This document shows, piece after piece, positions 30,327-39,095 of a stretch of DNA of 64,000 nucleotides. The DNA comes from Mycobacterium bourgelatii (lineage in GTDB: Bacteria; Actinomycetota; Actinomycetes; Mycobacteriales; Mycobacteriaceae), in the NCBI RefSeq assembly GCF_010723575.1, contig NZ_BLKZ01000001.1:4960001-5024000 (forward strand). Reading direction: 5' to 3'. Under the pieces are notes generated by a model that was not told where the DNA came from, searched no databases, and saw only the letters and a list, made by a program, of their open reading frames with translations. Position 1 is the first letter of the stretch. The number at the start of each line of letters is the position of its first letter. The position numbers and the translations under genes are program-made.

Positions 30327-32053
30327 CTACTTGTAGCCCAGGCGGTGGGTGAGGCCGAGTAGTTCGAAGGCGTGGTGTTGTAGTGCGGTGGGGGTGGTGA
30401 ATTTGGTGAACGTGGGCATGTCGTCGGCGGGCTGGATGTGGCTGGCGCAGATGGTGGCTAGGTCGGCGAGCAGGCTGGTGAAGCTGTGCACCGGGGTGTC
30501 GTCGGTGGTGCGTTTGCGGGAGGCTTTGGCTAGGGCGGCATCGGAACGTTGAGCGGGGGCAACAGGGTTGGTGCGTTTGGCGGCGGCTGCGGGTTTGTCG
30601 TGGTCGCGAAACAGCAGGGGGGCCAGGGCTTGTTTCATGTGCCAGCTGATGTAGTAGGACAGCATGCGTAGGAACATGTGGGCGCGGACCCGGTCGGCGA
30701 GGTGGTGGCGGATGGGTCGCACGTCAAGTTCACTGTTGAGGGTCCGGAAGAAGCGTTCGACGTCTTCGAGTCCCTTGTAGCGCAACACCACATCGTCACG
30801 GCCCAGGGCGGATTTGGGCAGGTTGGTACGCAGCACGTAGATGCCGTCGAGGGCGGCTTCGGCGGCGATGGCGTCTTCGTTGCGGGTGAAGGTGAATGAG
30901 TTGTCGGTGATGGTGATGTGGAAGTGTTTGGCCATCTTGTAGTGGTTGATCACCTTGCCTACCCGTAGCGCGATATCGTCTTTGCCGCGCAAGGGTCGGC
31001 GGGTTCGGGTGGTGGCGTCGGTAATGGCGGTGAGTTGTTTTCGGTGGCGGCCAACAGGTCTTGGCGTTTTGGGTGCGCTTTTGAGCTAGAGCGGGTTGTG
31101 GCAGCAGACCAGGCGTTCGCCGGGATAGTCCGGGGAGTTGATCTCAGCGAGGTCGTGTTCGTCGAACAAGCTCAGCTGCAGGGCGTCGGCTTGCACAAGG
31201 GCCTTGATCTGCGGGCGCGCAGCGCGGTGATCCAGTCCAGACCGGCAGGGCGTAGTTCCTCGGTGATGCGCGCGCTGGTGATCATGCCGCGATCGCCGAC
31301 AAGGGCCACCCGCGACAGTCCGAACCGGTTTTCAGCTTATTGATTTGGGCGGTCAACGTTTTCGGGTCAGCGGTGTTGCCGTCGAACACTTCGATGGCAA
31401 CCGGTATCCCGGCGGTGGTGGCCAGCAGCCCGTAGACGATCTGCAAACGTCCTTTGACCCCGTCACGGGCGTGTCCGATCTTGCCCAGGGGGCAGGTGCG
31501 GCCCTCAAAGGCCGCCGAGGACACGTCGTAGAGCACTAGGGTGCCATCGTTCAGATGCCGGGCGGCCAGCGCGGTTTCGATGGCATCTTTGCGGGCCAGC
31601 GCCCAGTCCATCGCCGCGTACAGGTCGTCCTCATCGGCCCCACTGACCCCCAGCACCTCGCCCAGTGAGCTGGTGGCGGTCTGGGTGCGCAAACCGCGTG
31701 CGGTGGCCAGCTTGGATTCCGGGCGATGACCTGGGCTACCAGCATCGCGGTGACCAGGTCGCGCCGCCGCGATGGTGTCGCGTCGATGAGATCTTCGACG
31801 CCCAGGGTCCGGGCGGTGCCCAGCACTGCGGCCACGTGCCCATGGGGCAGGCTGCGGGAGACCTCAAACGACTCGGCCAGATCCCGCGTGGCGGCAGGCC
31901 TTTGAGGGCACGCTGTAGCTTTTCCACCTTGCGCTCGGGCCAGTGTGACAAGTTGGCCAGGGTGCGTGTTTTGACTTTGCCGTTGTCGCGGTAGGACTCC
32001 CGCAACAGCACCGCTGGCGGTGACCCACGGTTGGGAACCCGAGTCACGTACAT
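30327..32053 (-). pseudogene. IS1634-family transposase, frameshifted
   Basis: The transposase can be followed in pieces. The N-terminus MYVTRVPNRGSPPAVLLRESYR (32053 to about 31880) is followed by a segment AAVLGTARTLGVEDLIDATPS. A DDE-like core (YDVSSAAFEGRTCPLGKIGHARDG, VAIEVFDGNTADPKTL) lies at about 31690-31325. The C-terminal part with YYISWHMKQALAPLLF lies at 30992-30327. Frame changes occur near 31875, 31720 and 31325, and an in-frame TAG at about 31087. At least four lesions mean it is inactive. The similarity is to IS1634/IS1549-type transposases, recognised from the N-terminal RVPNRxSPPAxLLRES and VFDGNTxDPxTL patterns. Confidence 0.82.
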
Positions 32054-32208
32054 GATTACTTTATATCAACTTATCCGCGCTATATCTACGATATGCCAAG
32101 TTAACACGCCGAGCAATGCCATGCATAATACATGACTACATTAGTACGCCCGCATGAACGCCAAACACCTGCTCACGAACAACATCGGGGATTCAGAACC
32201 CACTCAGC

Positions 32209-32227
32209 GGGGGGAACTACGGCTTAG
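32209..32227 (-). repeat. Right candidate terminal inverted repeat of the IS
   Basis: GGGGGGAACTACGGCTTAG on the plus strand, the inverted partner of 30257-30275. The 58-bp tandem repeats start about 20 bp further on. Confidence 0.55.
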
Positions 32228-32247
32228 CGGCCGTCGCTTAGGGTGGG

Positions 32248-32505
32248 GCGAAGCGGGTCGCCACCCATCCAACCTCGTTGGGGATCGCGAGCGCGGCGGA
32301 GCCGGGCGAAGCGGGTCGCCACCCATCCAACCTCGTTGGGGATCGCGAGCGCGGCGGAGCCGGGCGAAGCGGGTCGCCACCCATCCAACCTCGTTGGCGA
32401 TCGCGAGCGCGGCGGAGCCGGGCGAAGCGGGTCGCCACCCATCCAACCTCGTTGGGGATCGCGAGCGCGGCGGAGCCGGGCGAAGCGGGTCGCCACCATC
32501 CAAAT
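32248..32505. repeat. 58-bp tandem repeat (VNTR), about 4.5 copies
   Basis: GCGAAGCGGGTCGCC starts at 32248, 32306, 32364, 32422 and 32480, exactly every 58 bp. Copies differ at one base (GTTGGCGATC in the third). The array ends 11 bp before the echA ATG. Since 58 is not a multiple of three it is non-coding. It resembles mycobacterial MIRU/VNTR loci and should vary between strains. Confidence 0.92.
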
Positions 32506-32516
32506 AGGGTGGGGCC

Positions 32517-33317
32517 ATGCTGGATTCGCTTACGCCCGTGGCCGGGCTGCAAGTCACACTGAACGACGGCGTTCTGTCGCTGACGATTGACCGCCCCGAC
32601 AGCCTGAATTCGCTGACGGCACCCGTGCTGGAGGGGATGGCCGACGCGTTGGAAAGGTCGGTCACCGATCCGCGGGTCAAGGTGGTGCGCATCGGCGGCG
32701 CCGGTCGCGGCTTCTGCTCCGGCGCCGGCATGAGCGCCGACGATGTCGGCGACGGCCATTCGGGCGTTGACACCCTCACCGAAATCAACCGCACGATCCG
32801 GATCATCACCGCGCTGCCCCATCCGGTCGTGGCCGTCGTGCACGGTCCGGCAGCCGGTGTCGGCGTTTCCCTGGCCCTGGCCTGCGATCTCGTATTAGCT
32901 TCGGACAAAGCGTTTTTCATGCTCGCTTTCACCAAGATCGGGCTGATGCTCGACGGCGGCGCGTCCGCCTTGGTGGCCGCCGCGATCGGCCGGGTCCGGG
33001 CGATGCGGATGGCGCTGCTGCCCGAGCGACTGCCTGCCGCCGAAGCGCTGTCCTACGGTCTGGTCAGTGCGGTGTACCCGGCCGACGACTTCGAGGCGGA
33101 GGTGGACGCGGTGATCGCCAGGTTGCTCGCCGGTCCCGCGGTGGCGTTCTCCAAGACCAAAGAGGCGATCAACGCCGCCACACTGACCGAGTTGGAGCCC
33201 ACCCTCGAGCGGGAGTTCGACGGTCAGGTGGGCCTGCTGGGATCACACGACTTCATCGAGGGCGCAACGGCTTTCCAGCAGCGCCGCTCCCCCGTCTTTA
33301 CCGACTCGGTGATCTAG
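32517..33317 (+). CDS. Enoyl-CoA hydratase/isomerase family protein (EchA10/EchA11-like)
   Basis: A 266-residue crotonase-fold protein acting on acyl-CoA thioesters. The CoA/oxyanion motif GRGFCSGAGMSADD and the second oxyanion segment HGPAAGVGVSLALACDLVLAS are present. The usual hydratase Glu in GGGxE is replaced (GVGVSLALA), and the second acidic residue appears as Asp in GLMLDGG, so isomerase or another crotonase activity is as likely as hydration. The ATG at 32517 follows GGGTGGGGCC. The gene is next to mcr as echA10/echA11 are in M. tuberculosis (recalled synteny); only one copy is present here. The 58-bp repeat array lies directly upstream and could affect its expression. Confidence 0.88.
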   Translation: MLDSLTPVAGLQVTLNDGVLSLTIDRPDSLNSLTAPVLEGMADALERSVTDPRVKVVRIGGAGRGFCSGAGMSADDVGDGHSGVDTLTEINRTIRIITALPHPVVAVVHGPAAGVGVSLALACDLVLASDKAFFMLAFTKIGLMLDGGASALVAAAIGRVRAMRMALLPERLPAAEALSYGLVSAVYPADDFEAEVDAVIARLLAGPAVAFSKTKEAINAATLTELEPTLEREFDGQVGLLGSHDFIEGATAFQQRRSPVFTDSVI

Positions 33318-33321
33318 CCCG

Positions 33322-34044
33322 CTAGATCCCGAACAGTCGCGGCAGCACCAGCACCATGATCAGGCCCCACATGAAGTGGGTCAGCATCGGTGCCAGCACT
33401 CCGCCGGTGGCCCGGCGTTCCAACGCGCACACGGTTCCCAGAATGATCGCCGCGAAGCCGAGCATCGGGTTACCGCTGGCCAAGGTGGCGGCGATGTACA
33501 AGACGGTCGAAATGACCACCGGATAGTGCCGTCCTAATGCCGTGTAGAGCGCACCTCGGAAAAACACCTCTTCGGCCACGCCGTTGATCAGTGTGATCGC
33601 TACGACCAGGGCAAACGACCCCTGGTTGGCGTACTTCAACACATGGGTGACGAATTCGGCGATGACGGGGATTTCGCGGGCGATCAGCCCACCCACCACG
33701 AAGACACCACCCAACAGCAAGCCGGCCGTGGTTCCGGTGATGACCGGCCGCTGGTTGCGCCCCCGCCAGCAAATGCCGCCCAGATGTAGCGGTCCGGACA
33801 GGAATCCGCCGACGAACCACACCGCGGCGAGCAACAGCGTCAGCCAATAGAAACTCGAGTCACCGGCTTCCACTCGTAGCGAAAAGCCCAGTACGACCGC
33901 GCCGACGACGAGGGTGATGACGACCACGATGCGCCGGCGCAGTACGAGAGCGGGCGGTTCATGATGGGGCACAGCGACATGGGTAATCGCACGACGAACC
34001 TCCTCAAGCGCGGTGGCTCGGCGGGGTTTCGCGGCTTGAGTCAT
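33322..34044 (-). CDS. CPBP family intramembrane metalloprotease
   Basis: A 240-residue polytopic membrane protein with about six hydrophobic segments. The Abi/CAAX-protease motifs are visible: EEVFFRG (EExxxR) in one helix and THFMWG (HxxxW/N-type) near the C-terminus. Such proteins cleave within the membrane or act in peptide immunity and membrane protein processing; the substrate is unknown. Its ATG (34044) overlaps the stop of the upstream NAD-binding gene (ATGA), so the two are coupled. It converges with echA, with 4 bp between the stops. Confidence 0.85.
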   Translation of the reverse strand: MTQAAKPRRATALEEVRRAITHVAVPHHEPPALVLRRRIVVVITLVVGAVVLGFSLRVEAGDSSFYWLTLLLAAVWFVGGFLSGPLHLGGICWRGRNQRPVITGTTAGLLLGGVFVVGGLIAREIPVIAEFVTHVLKYANQGSFALVVAITLINGVAEEVFFRGALYTALGRHYPVVISTVLYIAATLASGNPMLGFAAIILGTVCALERRATGGVLAPMLTHFMWGLIMVLVLPRLFGI

Positions 34045-35180
34045 GCCATGAGTGCCTTCGGTTTCAGCGTCAGGAGGATGTCCAAACTGGTCCGCAGCGC
34101 ACCGGCCAGCGGGCCGGGCACCAAGTTCACCAGACCAAGCGTAGGCCGTGCGAACGACGGGGTGACCGCCTGGGCAAGGCGCCGGATACGCAGCGCGTCA
34201 CCACCTGCCCACACCGGGTCGGTGTCTGCGAGGTGGTGGGGGTCCGCCAGCTGATTCACCGGCCGGGCCTTATGGGGCGCCACCGCCAGCGCGATGGCAT
34301 CGTCGACCTCCAGCAAACCGCCGGGCGGGTCGGGCACGTGCCCTTGGAGGCCGTGACCGGAGGCCCGCATGGGGTGATCCAGCGATTCGACCAGATCGCC
34401 GGACAGACCCTGCGGCACCGGCAGCGCTAACGCGGCAAACAGTGAAGCGACTGCGGTATCGACGCGGGGCACCCGGACACTCGCGTGCCATCGCCCCGAG
34501 ATGCGGGCATAGCGCTTCAGCAGGTCGCGATAGGAGGTGCTGTCCGGACCGCTGATGTCGTAGGCCCCCGCGGGAACCAACTCGGAGTCGGCGGCAGCGA
34601 CCAGGTAGTGCAGCACATCGCGGATGGAGATCGGGTCGAGCGGATTGTGCATCCAGTCCGGCATGGGCATGAAGGGGAACCGGTCGGCGACGTAGCGCAG
34701 CATCTCGAACGACGTCGACCCCGCGCCGATGATCAGCGCCGCGCCCAACCACACCAGCTCGGGACCGCCCTCGATGGTCAGCGCTTCGGCGACTTCGGCC
34801 CGGCTGGTCAGGTGTTCGGACAGCGCTTCGCCCTCGGGCACGAAGCCACCCAGGTAGACGATGCGGCGCACGCCCGCGTCCTTGGCCGCGGTAGCGACGT
34901 TGGCCGCTGCGGCGTTGTCGGCTTCGCGGAAATTCGCCTGCCCGATGCCGTGGACCAGGTAATACACCACGTCGATCGGACCTTCGGCCGAGAACGCCGC
35001 GCGTACCGAGTCGGCGTCCCCCGCATCGAGACGCACCGGGATCACGTCGGAGTACCAACCGAATTGTTTGAGACGAGTTGGGTTGCGGGTCGCGGTCACC
35101 ACCTCGTGGTTTTCCGCCAACAACGCTGTGACCAGCCGTGACCCTATGTATCCGGTGGCACCAGTCACCAGGATTCGCAT
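34041..35180 (-). CDS. NAD(P)-binding epimerase-like protein (atypical SDR)
   Basis: A 379-residue extended/atypical SDR. The N-terminus MRILVTGATGYIGSRLV has the TGxxGxxG cofactor motif, and VVYYLVHGIG and RRIVYLGG follow at the expected spacing. There is no YxxxK triad, as in NmrA/complex I NDUFA9-like SDRs, so it may bind rather than reduce a substrate. The C-terminal 120 residues carry Pro/Leu-rich segments (LVNLVPGPLAGALRTSLD) that may contact the membrane. First gene of a pair with the CPBP protease. ATG 35180 is at the start of the fold. Function not assignable. Confidence 0.82.
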   Translation of the reverse strand: MRILVTGATGYIGSRLVTALLAENHEVVTATRNPTRLKQFGWYSDVIPVRLDAGDADSVRAAFSAEGPIDVVYYLVHGIGQANFREADNAAAANVATAAKDAGVRRIVYLGGFVPEGEALSEHLTSRAEVAEALTIEGGPELVWLGAALIIGAGSTSFEMLRYVADRFPFMPMPDWMHNPLDPISIRDVLHYLVAAADSELVPAGAYDISGPDSTSYRDLLKRYARISGRWHASVRVPRVDTAVASLFAALALPVPQGLSGDLVESLDHPMRASGHGLQGHVPDPPGGLLEVDDAIALAVAPHKARPVNQLADPHHLADTDPVWAGGDALRIRRLAQAVTPSFARPTLGLVNLVPGPLAGALRTSLDILLTLKPKALMA

Positions 35181-35286
35181 GTTTTCAACCTATCCGTAGA
35201 CGATTCGAAGCCTCGAAGGCTCGCGGCGACGACGCGCCGCTCGGAATGTCTGATACCCCGAACCGCGGCCAACGGAACCGAAGCGC

Positions 35287-35847
35287 CTAGTCGGTCGAAG
35301 CACGGTGCAAGTCGAGCGAGCGCCGGTAGACCTCCGCGTTGTACTGATTGTTGGCCACTTCGGCGGCGCTGAGCTCCCGGCGGACCCGGCCGGGCACCCC
35401 GGTCACCAACGAGCGGGCGGGCACCACCATCCCCTGCGGGATCAGGGCGCCGGCGGCGACCAGTGCTCCGGACCCGATGGTCGCGCCGTTGAGGACCACC
35501 GCTCCGGCGCCGATCAATGCGTCGTCTTCGATGGTGCAGCCATGTACGACGGCGTTGTGCCCGACGCTGACGCCGGTTCCGATGCGTACCGGAAATTCCT
35601 TGTCGACGTGGATCGTGACGCCGTCCTGGATGTTGCTGCCGAAGCCGACTTCGATCATTTCAGCCTCGGCGCGCAAGGTCGCGCCGTACCAGATGCTGAC
35701 CCTGGCCGCGAGGCTGACCTTCCCGATGACGCTGGCGTTGGGTGCCACCCAAGCTTCGGCGTGCAGTTGAGGCGTGTGCCCTCGGATGGAGACGATCAAC
35801 GGCACGGCCATGCCGGCCATCGTAAGTCTGCGCAGGTCAATGTCCAT
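35287..35847 (-). CDS. Gamma-class carbonic anhydrase family protein
   Basis: A 186-residue left-handed beta-helix protein with hexapeptide repeats. It has the three metal-ligand histidines in the family positions: VTIHVD, and the pair in VGHNAVVHG. SNIQDG and the N-terminal WVAPNASVIGKV are family signatures. Gamma-CA enzymes hydrate CO2 with a zinc or iron site between trimer subunits. Possible starts are ATG 35847 (GGCAGGT upstream) and ATG 35811 (MAVPLIVSI, closer to the family start). It is divergent from the type III PKS operon with 47 bp between starts. Confidence 0.88.
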   Translation of the reverse strand: MDIDLRRLTMAGMAVPLIVSIRGHTPQLHAEAWVAPNASVIGKVSLAARVSIWYGATLRAEAEMIEVGFGSNIQDGVTIHVDKEFPVRIGTGVSVGHNAVVHGCTIEDDALIGAGAVVLNGATIGSGALVAAGALIPQGMVVPARSLVTGVPGRVRRELSAAEVANNQYNAEVYRRSLDLHRASTD

Positions 35848-35894
35848 ACCTGCCGGGCACTGAACCTATGCGGCGGCCGTAACGTGACTCCTAC

Positions 35895-37004
35895 ATGAGC
35901 ACCATGCCAGGGGGAGAGTCCGAACGTCGCGGTGGGCGGGCGCCGACGAGCACCATGTCTCGACATCCGTCGATAGCCGGTGTGGCCGTGAAGTTTCCAC
36001 GCCACCGGCACAGTCAGGGCGAGACCATCGAGGCGTTGACCGACTTTGCCGGACCGGACTTCCGCCGCTTCGCGATGAGCACCGGCGTGCAGGCACGCCA
36101 CACCGCGCTGCCACTATCGCGTTACAGCGAACTCGACGGGTTCACCGAGGCCAACGACGCTTTCGTCGACATCGCCCTGGACCTGGGCGAGCAAGCGCTC
36201 AAATCGGCACTGCACGAAGCCAATATCAAACCCTCGGAAGTCGACATCGTTTTTTCGACGACGGTCACCGGGCTTTCCGTGCCGACGCTGGAAGCGCGAC
36301 TGGCCACCCGGGTAGGACTGCGCCAAGACGTCAAGCGCGTACCGCTGTTCGGTCTGGGTTGCGTCGCCGGGGCGGCCGGGGTGGCGCGTATGCATGACTA
36401 CCTGCTCGCATTCCCCGACGAGGTGGGTGTCCTGCTGGCGGTGGAACTGTGCTCACTGACCATTCAGCGCGAAGACCGCTCAGTGGCAAACCTGGTGGCG
36501 TCCAGCCTGTTTGGCGATGGTGCGGCCGCTGTTGTCACCAAGGGCGCCGAGCGCACCGGGACCGGGTCAACCAGTCCCCGGGTCTTGGCGACCCGCAGCC
36601 GTATCTACCCGAACACCGAAGAAGTCATGGGCTGGCGAATCGGCAGCGACGGTTTTCGTATCGTCCTGTCGGTCGACGTGGCAACCGTCACCGAGAAATA
36701 CCTCGGCGGGGACGTCCGACGATTCCTCGCTGACCACGACCTGACGACCGACGACATCACGACGTGGGTCTGCCACCCCGGCGGACCCCGGGTGATCGAG
36801 GCCGTCGAGAAGATCCTGCAGCTACCGTCTGAGGCTCTGACTTGTACCCGAAATTCATTGCGCGACAACGGTAACCTATCGTCCGTGTCGGTGCTGGATG
36901 TGTTGCGGGCCACGATGACGGATCCGCCGCCGCCCGGCTCGCTTGGCATGATGATCGCGATGGGGCCGGCGTTCTGCTCAGAGTTGGTGCTCCTGCAATG
37001 GTAG
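35895..37004 (+). CDS. Type III polyketide synthase
   Basis: A 369-residue chalcone/stilbene-synthase-fold enzyme that extends an acyl-CoA starter with malonyl-CoA. The catalytic triad is visible: Cys in LFGLGCVAGAAG, His in WVCHPGG, and Asn in LRDNGNLSS. Mycobacterial and Streptomyces relatives (PKS10/11/18, SrsA) make alkylpyrones or alkylresorcinols from long-chain starters. First gene of an operon with an ICMT-type methyltransferase (16 bp gap) and a flavoprotein (4-bp overlap), the same order as srsABC of Streptomyces griseus. Start: ATG 35895 or ATG 35955 (MSRHPSIAGVAVKF, nearer the family start); neither has a strong ribosome site. Confidence 0.92.
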   Translation: MSTMPGGESERRGGRAPTSTMSRHPSIAGVAVKFPRHRHSQGETIEALTDFAGPDFRRFAMSTGVQARHTALPLSRYSELDGFTEANDAFVDIALDLGEQALKSALHEANIKPSEVDIVFSTTVTGLSVPTLEARLATRVGLRQDVKRVPLFGLGCVAGAAGVARMHDYLLAFPDEVGVLLAVELCSLTIQREDRSVANLVASSLFGDGAAAVVTKGAERTGTGSTSPRVLATRSRIYPNTEEVMGWRIGSDGFRIVLSVDVATVTEKYLGGDVRRFLADHDLTTDDITTWVCHPGGPRVIEAVEKILQLPSEALTCTRNSLRDNGNLSSVSVLDVLRATMTDPPPPGSLGMMIAMGPAFCSELVLLQW

Positions 37005-37019
37005 GTGCATGGTAGAACG

Positions 37020-37523
37020 ATGATCTATTACCTGCTGATCCTGGCGGTTGTCATCGAGCGCCTCGCGGAGCTGGTGGTAGCCCAACGCAACGCGCGTTGG
37101 GCTTTTGCCCAGGGGGGCAAGGAGTTTGGACAACGGCACTACGTGGTCATGGTAGCCCTGCACACGGCGTTGCTACTCGGCTGCCTCATCGAGCCATGGG
37201 CGCTGCACAGGCCGTTCATCCCGTGGTTGGGCTGGCCGATGGTCGCCATCCTGGTACTGAGCCAAGCCCTGCGCTGGTGGTGCATCAAGTCACTGGGCAA
37301 GCGGTGGAATACTCGGGTCATCGTGTTGCCCCATGCACAGTTGGTACGAAAGGGCCCCTACCGCTTTATGCACCATCCGAATTACGTTGCGGTAGTGGCC
37401 GAAGGGTTCGCGCTGCCACTAGTACATACGGCCTGGCTGACTGCACTGCTTTTCAGCGTGGCCAATGCGATCCTGCTGACCGTGCGCGTGCGGGTGGAGA
37501 ACGTCGCGCTGGGTTACCGATGA
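37020..37523 (+). CDS. ICMT-type membrane methyltransferase (SrsB/BpsB-like)
   Basis: A 167-residue integral membrane protein of the isoprenylcysteine carboxyl methyltransferase type. It has four to five hydrophobic helices and the C-terminal SAM-binding signature RKGPYRFMHHPNYVAVV. Next to type III PKS genes, such proteins (SrsB, BpsB) O-methylate the phenolic or pyrone lipid; that function is inferred here from context. ATG 37020 starts MIYYLLILAVVIERL. Its TGA overlaps the ATG of the flavoprotein gene. The size is close to the M. tuberculosis Rv1139c product as I recall it. Confidence 0.87.
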   Translation: MIYYLLILAVVIERLAELVVAQRNARWAFAQGGKEFGQRHYVVMVALHTALLLGCLIEPWALHRPFIPWLGWPMVAILVLSQALRWWCIKSLGKRWNTRVIVLPHAQLVRKGPYRFMHHPNYVAVVAEGFALPLVHTAWLTALLFSVANAILLTVRVRVENVALGYR

Positions 37524-38536
37524 CGTCCTACGACACCGACCTGTTGGTCGTCGGCGGTGGCCCGGGAGGGCTTGCGACGGCGTTACAAGCGCGCAGTCAG
37601 GGGCTGTCGGTGATAGTGGCCGAACCCCGGGAGAGCCCCGTCGACAAGGCGTGCGGCGAGGGCCTGATGCCCGGCGGCCTGGCCGAATTGACCTCACTCG
37701 GCGTGGACCCGGTGGGCGTGCCGTTCCGCGGGATCGCCTACGTCAACGAACATCGCCGGGCGGAGGCTCGCTTCCGCACCGGACCGGGCCGCGGGGTGCG
37801 ACGCACCACGCTGCATGCAGCGCTGACGGCCCGCGCCAAAGAGCAAGACACCGAATGGATCCGAGCCAGGGTGACCGCCGTCGAGCAGGACGCGCACGGT
37901 GTGACGGCCGCCGGGGTGCGCGCGAAGTGGTTGGTCGCGGCCGACGGACTGCACTCGCCGGTCCGGCGTGCGGTAGGCATCCAGGCGACGACGGGAACAC
38001 CGCGACGCCACGGCGTGCGGTGGCACTACCGCGTGCCGGTGTGGTCTGAGTTTGTCGAGGTGCACTGGTCCCGTTGGGGCGAAGCGTATGTGACGCCAGT
38101 GGAGCCGGATCTGGTTGGTGTGGCGGTCTTGTCCCGTCAGAAACCCGAAATCGATTGGTTCCCAACGCTGCGTCCCTACCTGGACGGCGCCAGCCGCGGG
38201 CAGGCTCGCGGGTGCGGACCGTTGCGGCAGGTGGTTTCGCGACGCGTGGCCGGGCGAGTGCTGTTGGTTGGCGACGCGGCCGGCTACGAGGACGCCCTGA
38301 CCGGCGAAGGCATCAGCCTCGCCGTCAAGCAGGCCGCGGCAGCGGTCCGCGCCATTGTCGACGACTCACCGGAATCGTATGAGGCTGCCTGGCACCGGGT
38401 TACCCGCGACTACCGGCTGCTCACTCGCGGCTTGGTGCTCGCCAGCACGCCACGAGCGATGCGCCGCGCGATCGTGCCGGCGTGCGCGTCACTGCCCCCA
38501 CTGTTCCGCTGGGGCGTGAACATCCTGGCGAGCTAG
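37520..38536 (+). CDS. FAD-dependent oxidoreductase/hydroxylase (SrsC-like)
   Basis: A 338-residue flavoprotein of the geranylgeranyl-reductase/class A monooxygenase superfamily. The N-terminal dinucleotide motif is LLVVGGGPGGLATAL, WLVAADGLHSPVRR is the DG motif, and VLLVGDAAGYEDALTGEGI is the second FAD-binding GD motif. Translationally coupled to the methyltransferase (ATGA at 37520-37523). In the analogous Streptomyces operon the flavoprotein hydroxylates the alkylresorcinol so it can oxidise to a quinone; the same role is proposed. Its length, 338 aa, equals my recollection of M. tuberculosis Rv1138c. Confidence 0.87.
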   Translation: MTSYDTDLLVVGGGPGGLATALQARSQGLSVIVAEPRESPVDKACGEGLMPGGLAELTSLGVDPVGVPFRGIAYVNEHRRAEARFRTGPGRGVRRTTLHAALTARAKEQDTEWIRARVTAVEQDAHGVTAAGVRAKWLVAADGLHSPVRRAVGIQATTGTPRRHGVRWHYRVPVWSEFVEVHWSRWGEAYVTPVEPDLVGVAVLSRQKPEIDWFPTLRPYLDGASRGQARGCGPLRQVVSRRVAGRVLLVGDAAGYEDALTGEGISLAVKQAAAAVRAIVDDSPESYEAAWHRVTRDYRLLTRGLVLASTPRAMRRAIVPACASLPPLFRWGVNILAS

Positions 38537-38731
38537 AGGGGGGCGCTAGCGCGCGTCGAGCTGGGGTCGCGAGTCACACCAGCCCCACTGGTCCCTTGCG
38601 CGGGAGGCAGGCGTGCTGCCCGCCTTTGAGCGACAGCTGTCCGGGCCAACGAAATCCCTTGCTGCCGTTCAATTGACAGCCGACGGCGGGTGATCGGAGG
38701 ACAGCGCCTAAAGCGAGGTTCGTGCAAGGGC

Positions 38732-38941
38732 CTACCCCTCGCAGGCAATGCCGTCCTTGTCACGGTCCAGCTTTGGCGCGTAGGCGGGGTCATCTTTCGG
38801 GATGTTGTACCGACCATCCTTGTGGGCCTCGGTGCAGTTCTTGTATGGCGGGTCTGCTTGGGCCATTGGTGCGCCAAATACACCGATACCGAGGAAACCA
38901 ATGACAGTGGCCACGGCGGCCAGCAGATCGCGGATCTGCAT
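38732..38941 (-). CDS. Small secreted Excalibur calcium-binding domain protein
   Basis: A 69-residue exported protein. It has a signal peptide (MQIRDLLAAVATVIGFLGIGVFG...AQA, cleavage after APMAQA) followed by a 37-residue Excalibur domain ending in DRDKDGIACEG. That domain has the DxDxDGxxCE calcium-binding pattern and one disulfide (Cys in YKNCTEA with CEG). ATG 38941 has a strong AAAGGAGG 7 bp upstream. Such domains occur on secreted nucleases and envelope proteins; alone, the function is unknown. Confidence 0.9.
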   Translation of the reverse strand: MQIRDLLAAVATVIGFLGIGVFGAPMAQADPPYKNCTEAHKDGRYNIPKDDPAYAPKLDRDKDGIACEG

Positions 38942-39095
38942 CTCATAACCTCCTTTGCAGTACAAGAGATTACGACGAGTTCAACTTGCTCGGTGTCGAA
39001 TCCGAAAGAGTCCTCAACTGGAAACGAATCTTCTGACTCAGCCGCTTTTCACCAGTCGCTCGTCTAGCGCAAGCCACCGGTGGATAGTCAGCGAG

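Larger units (their letters stand above)
30255..32230 (-). mobile_element. Decayed IS1634-family insertion sequence
   Basis: About 2.0 kb, the expected size for this family, with a broken transposase gene inside. Candidate imperfect terminal inverted repeats share CCGTAGTTCCCCC: left end 30257-30275, right end 32209-32227 on the opposite strand. It sits between mcr and echA. No clear target duplication was found. The element is non-autonomous in its present state. Confidence 0.7.

Noticed and set aside
32248..32505. CRISPR array
   Set aside because: The 58-bp units are directly adjacent with no variable spacers, and no cas genes are present; it is a simple tandem repeat.
32204..32935. Minus-strand frame through the 58-bp repeats into echA
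   Set aside because: It is the shadow of echA extended by repeat sequence; a 58-bp period changes frame every unit, so no stable repeat protein is encoded.
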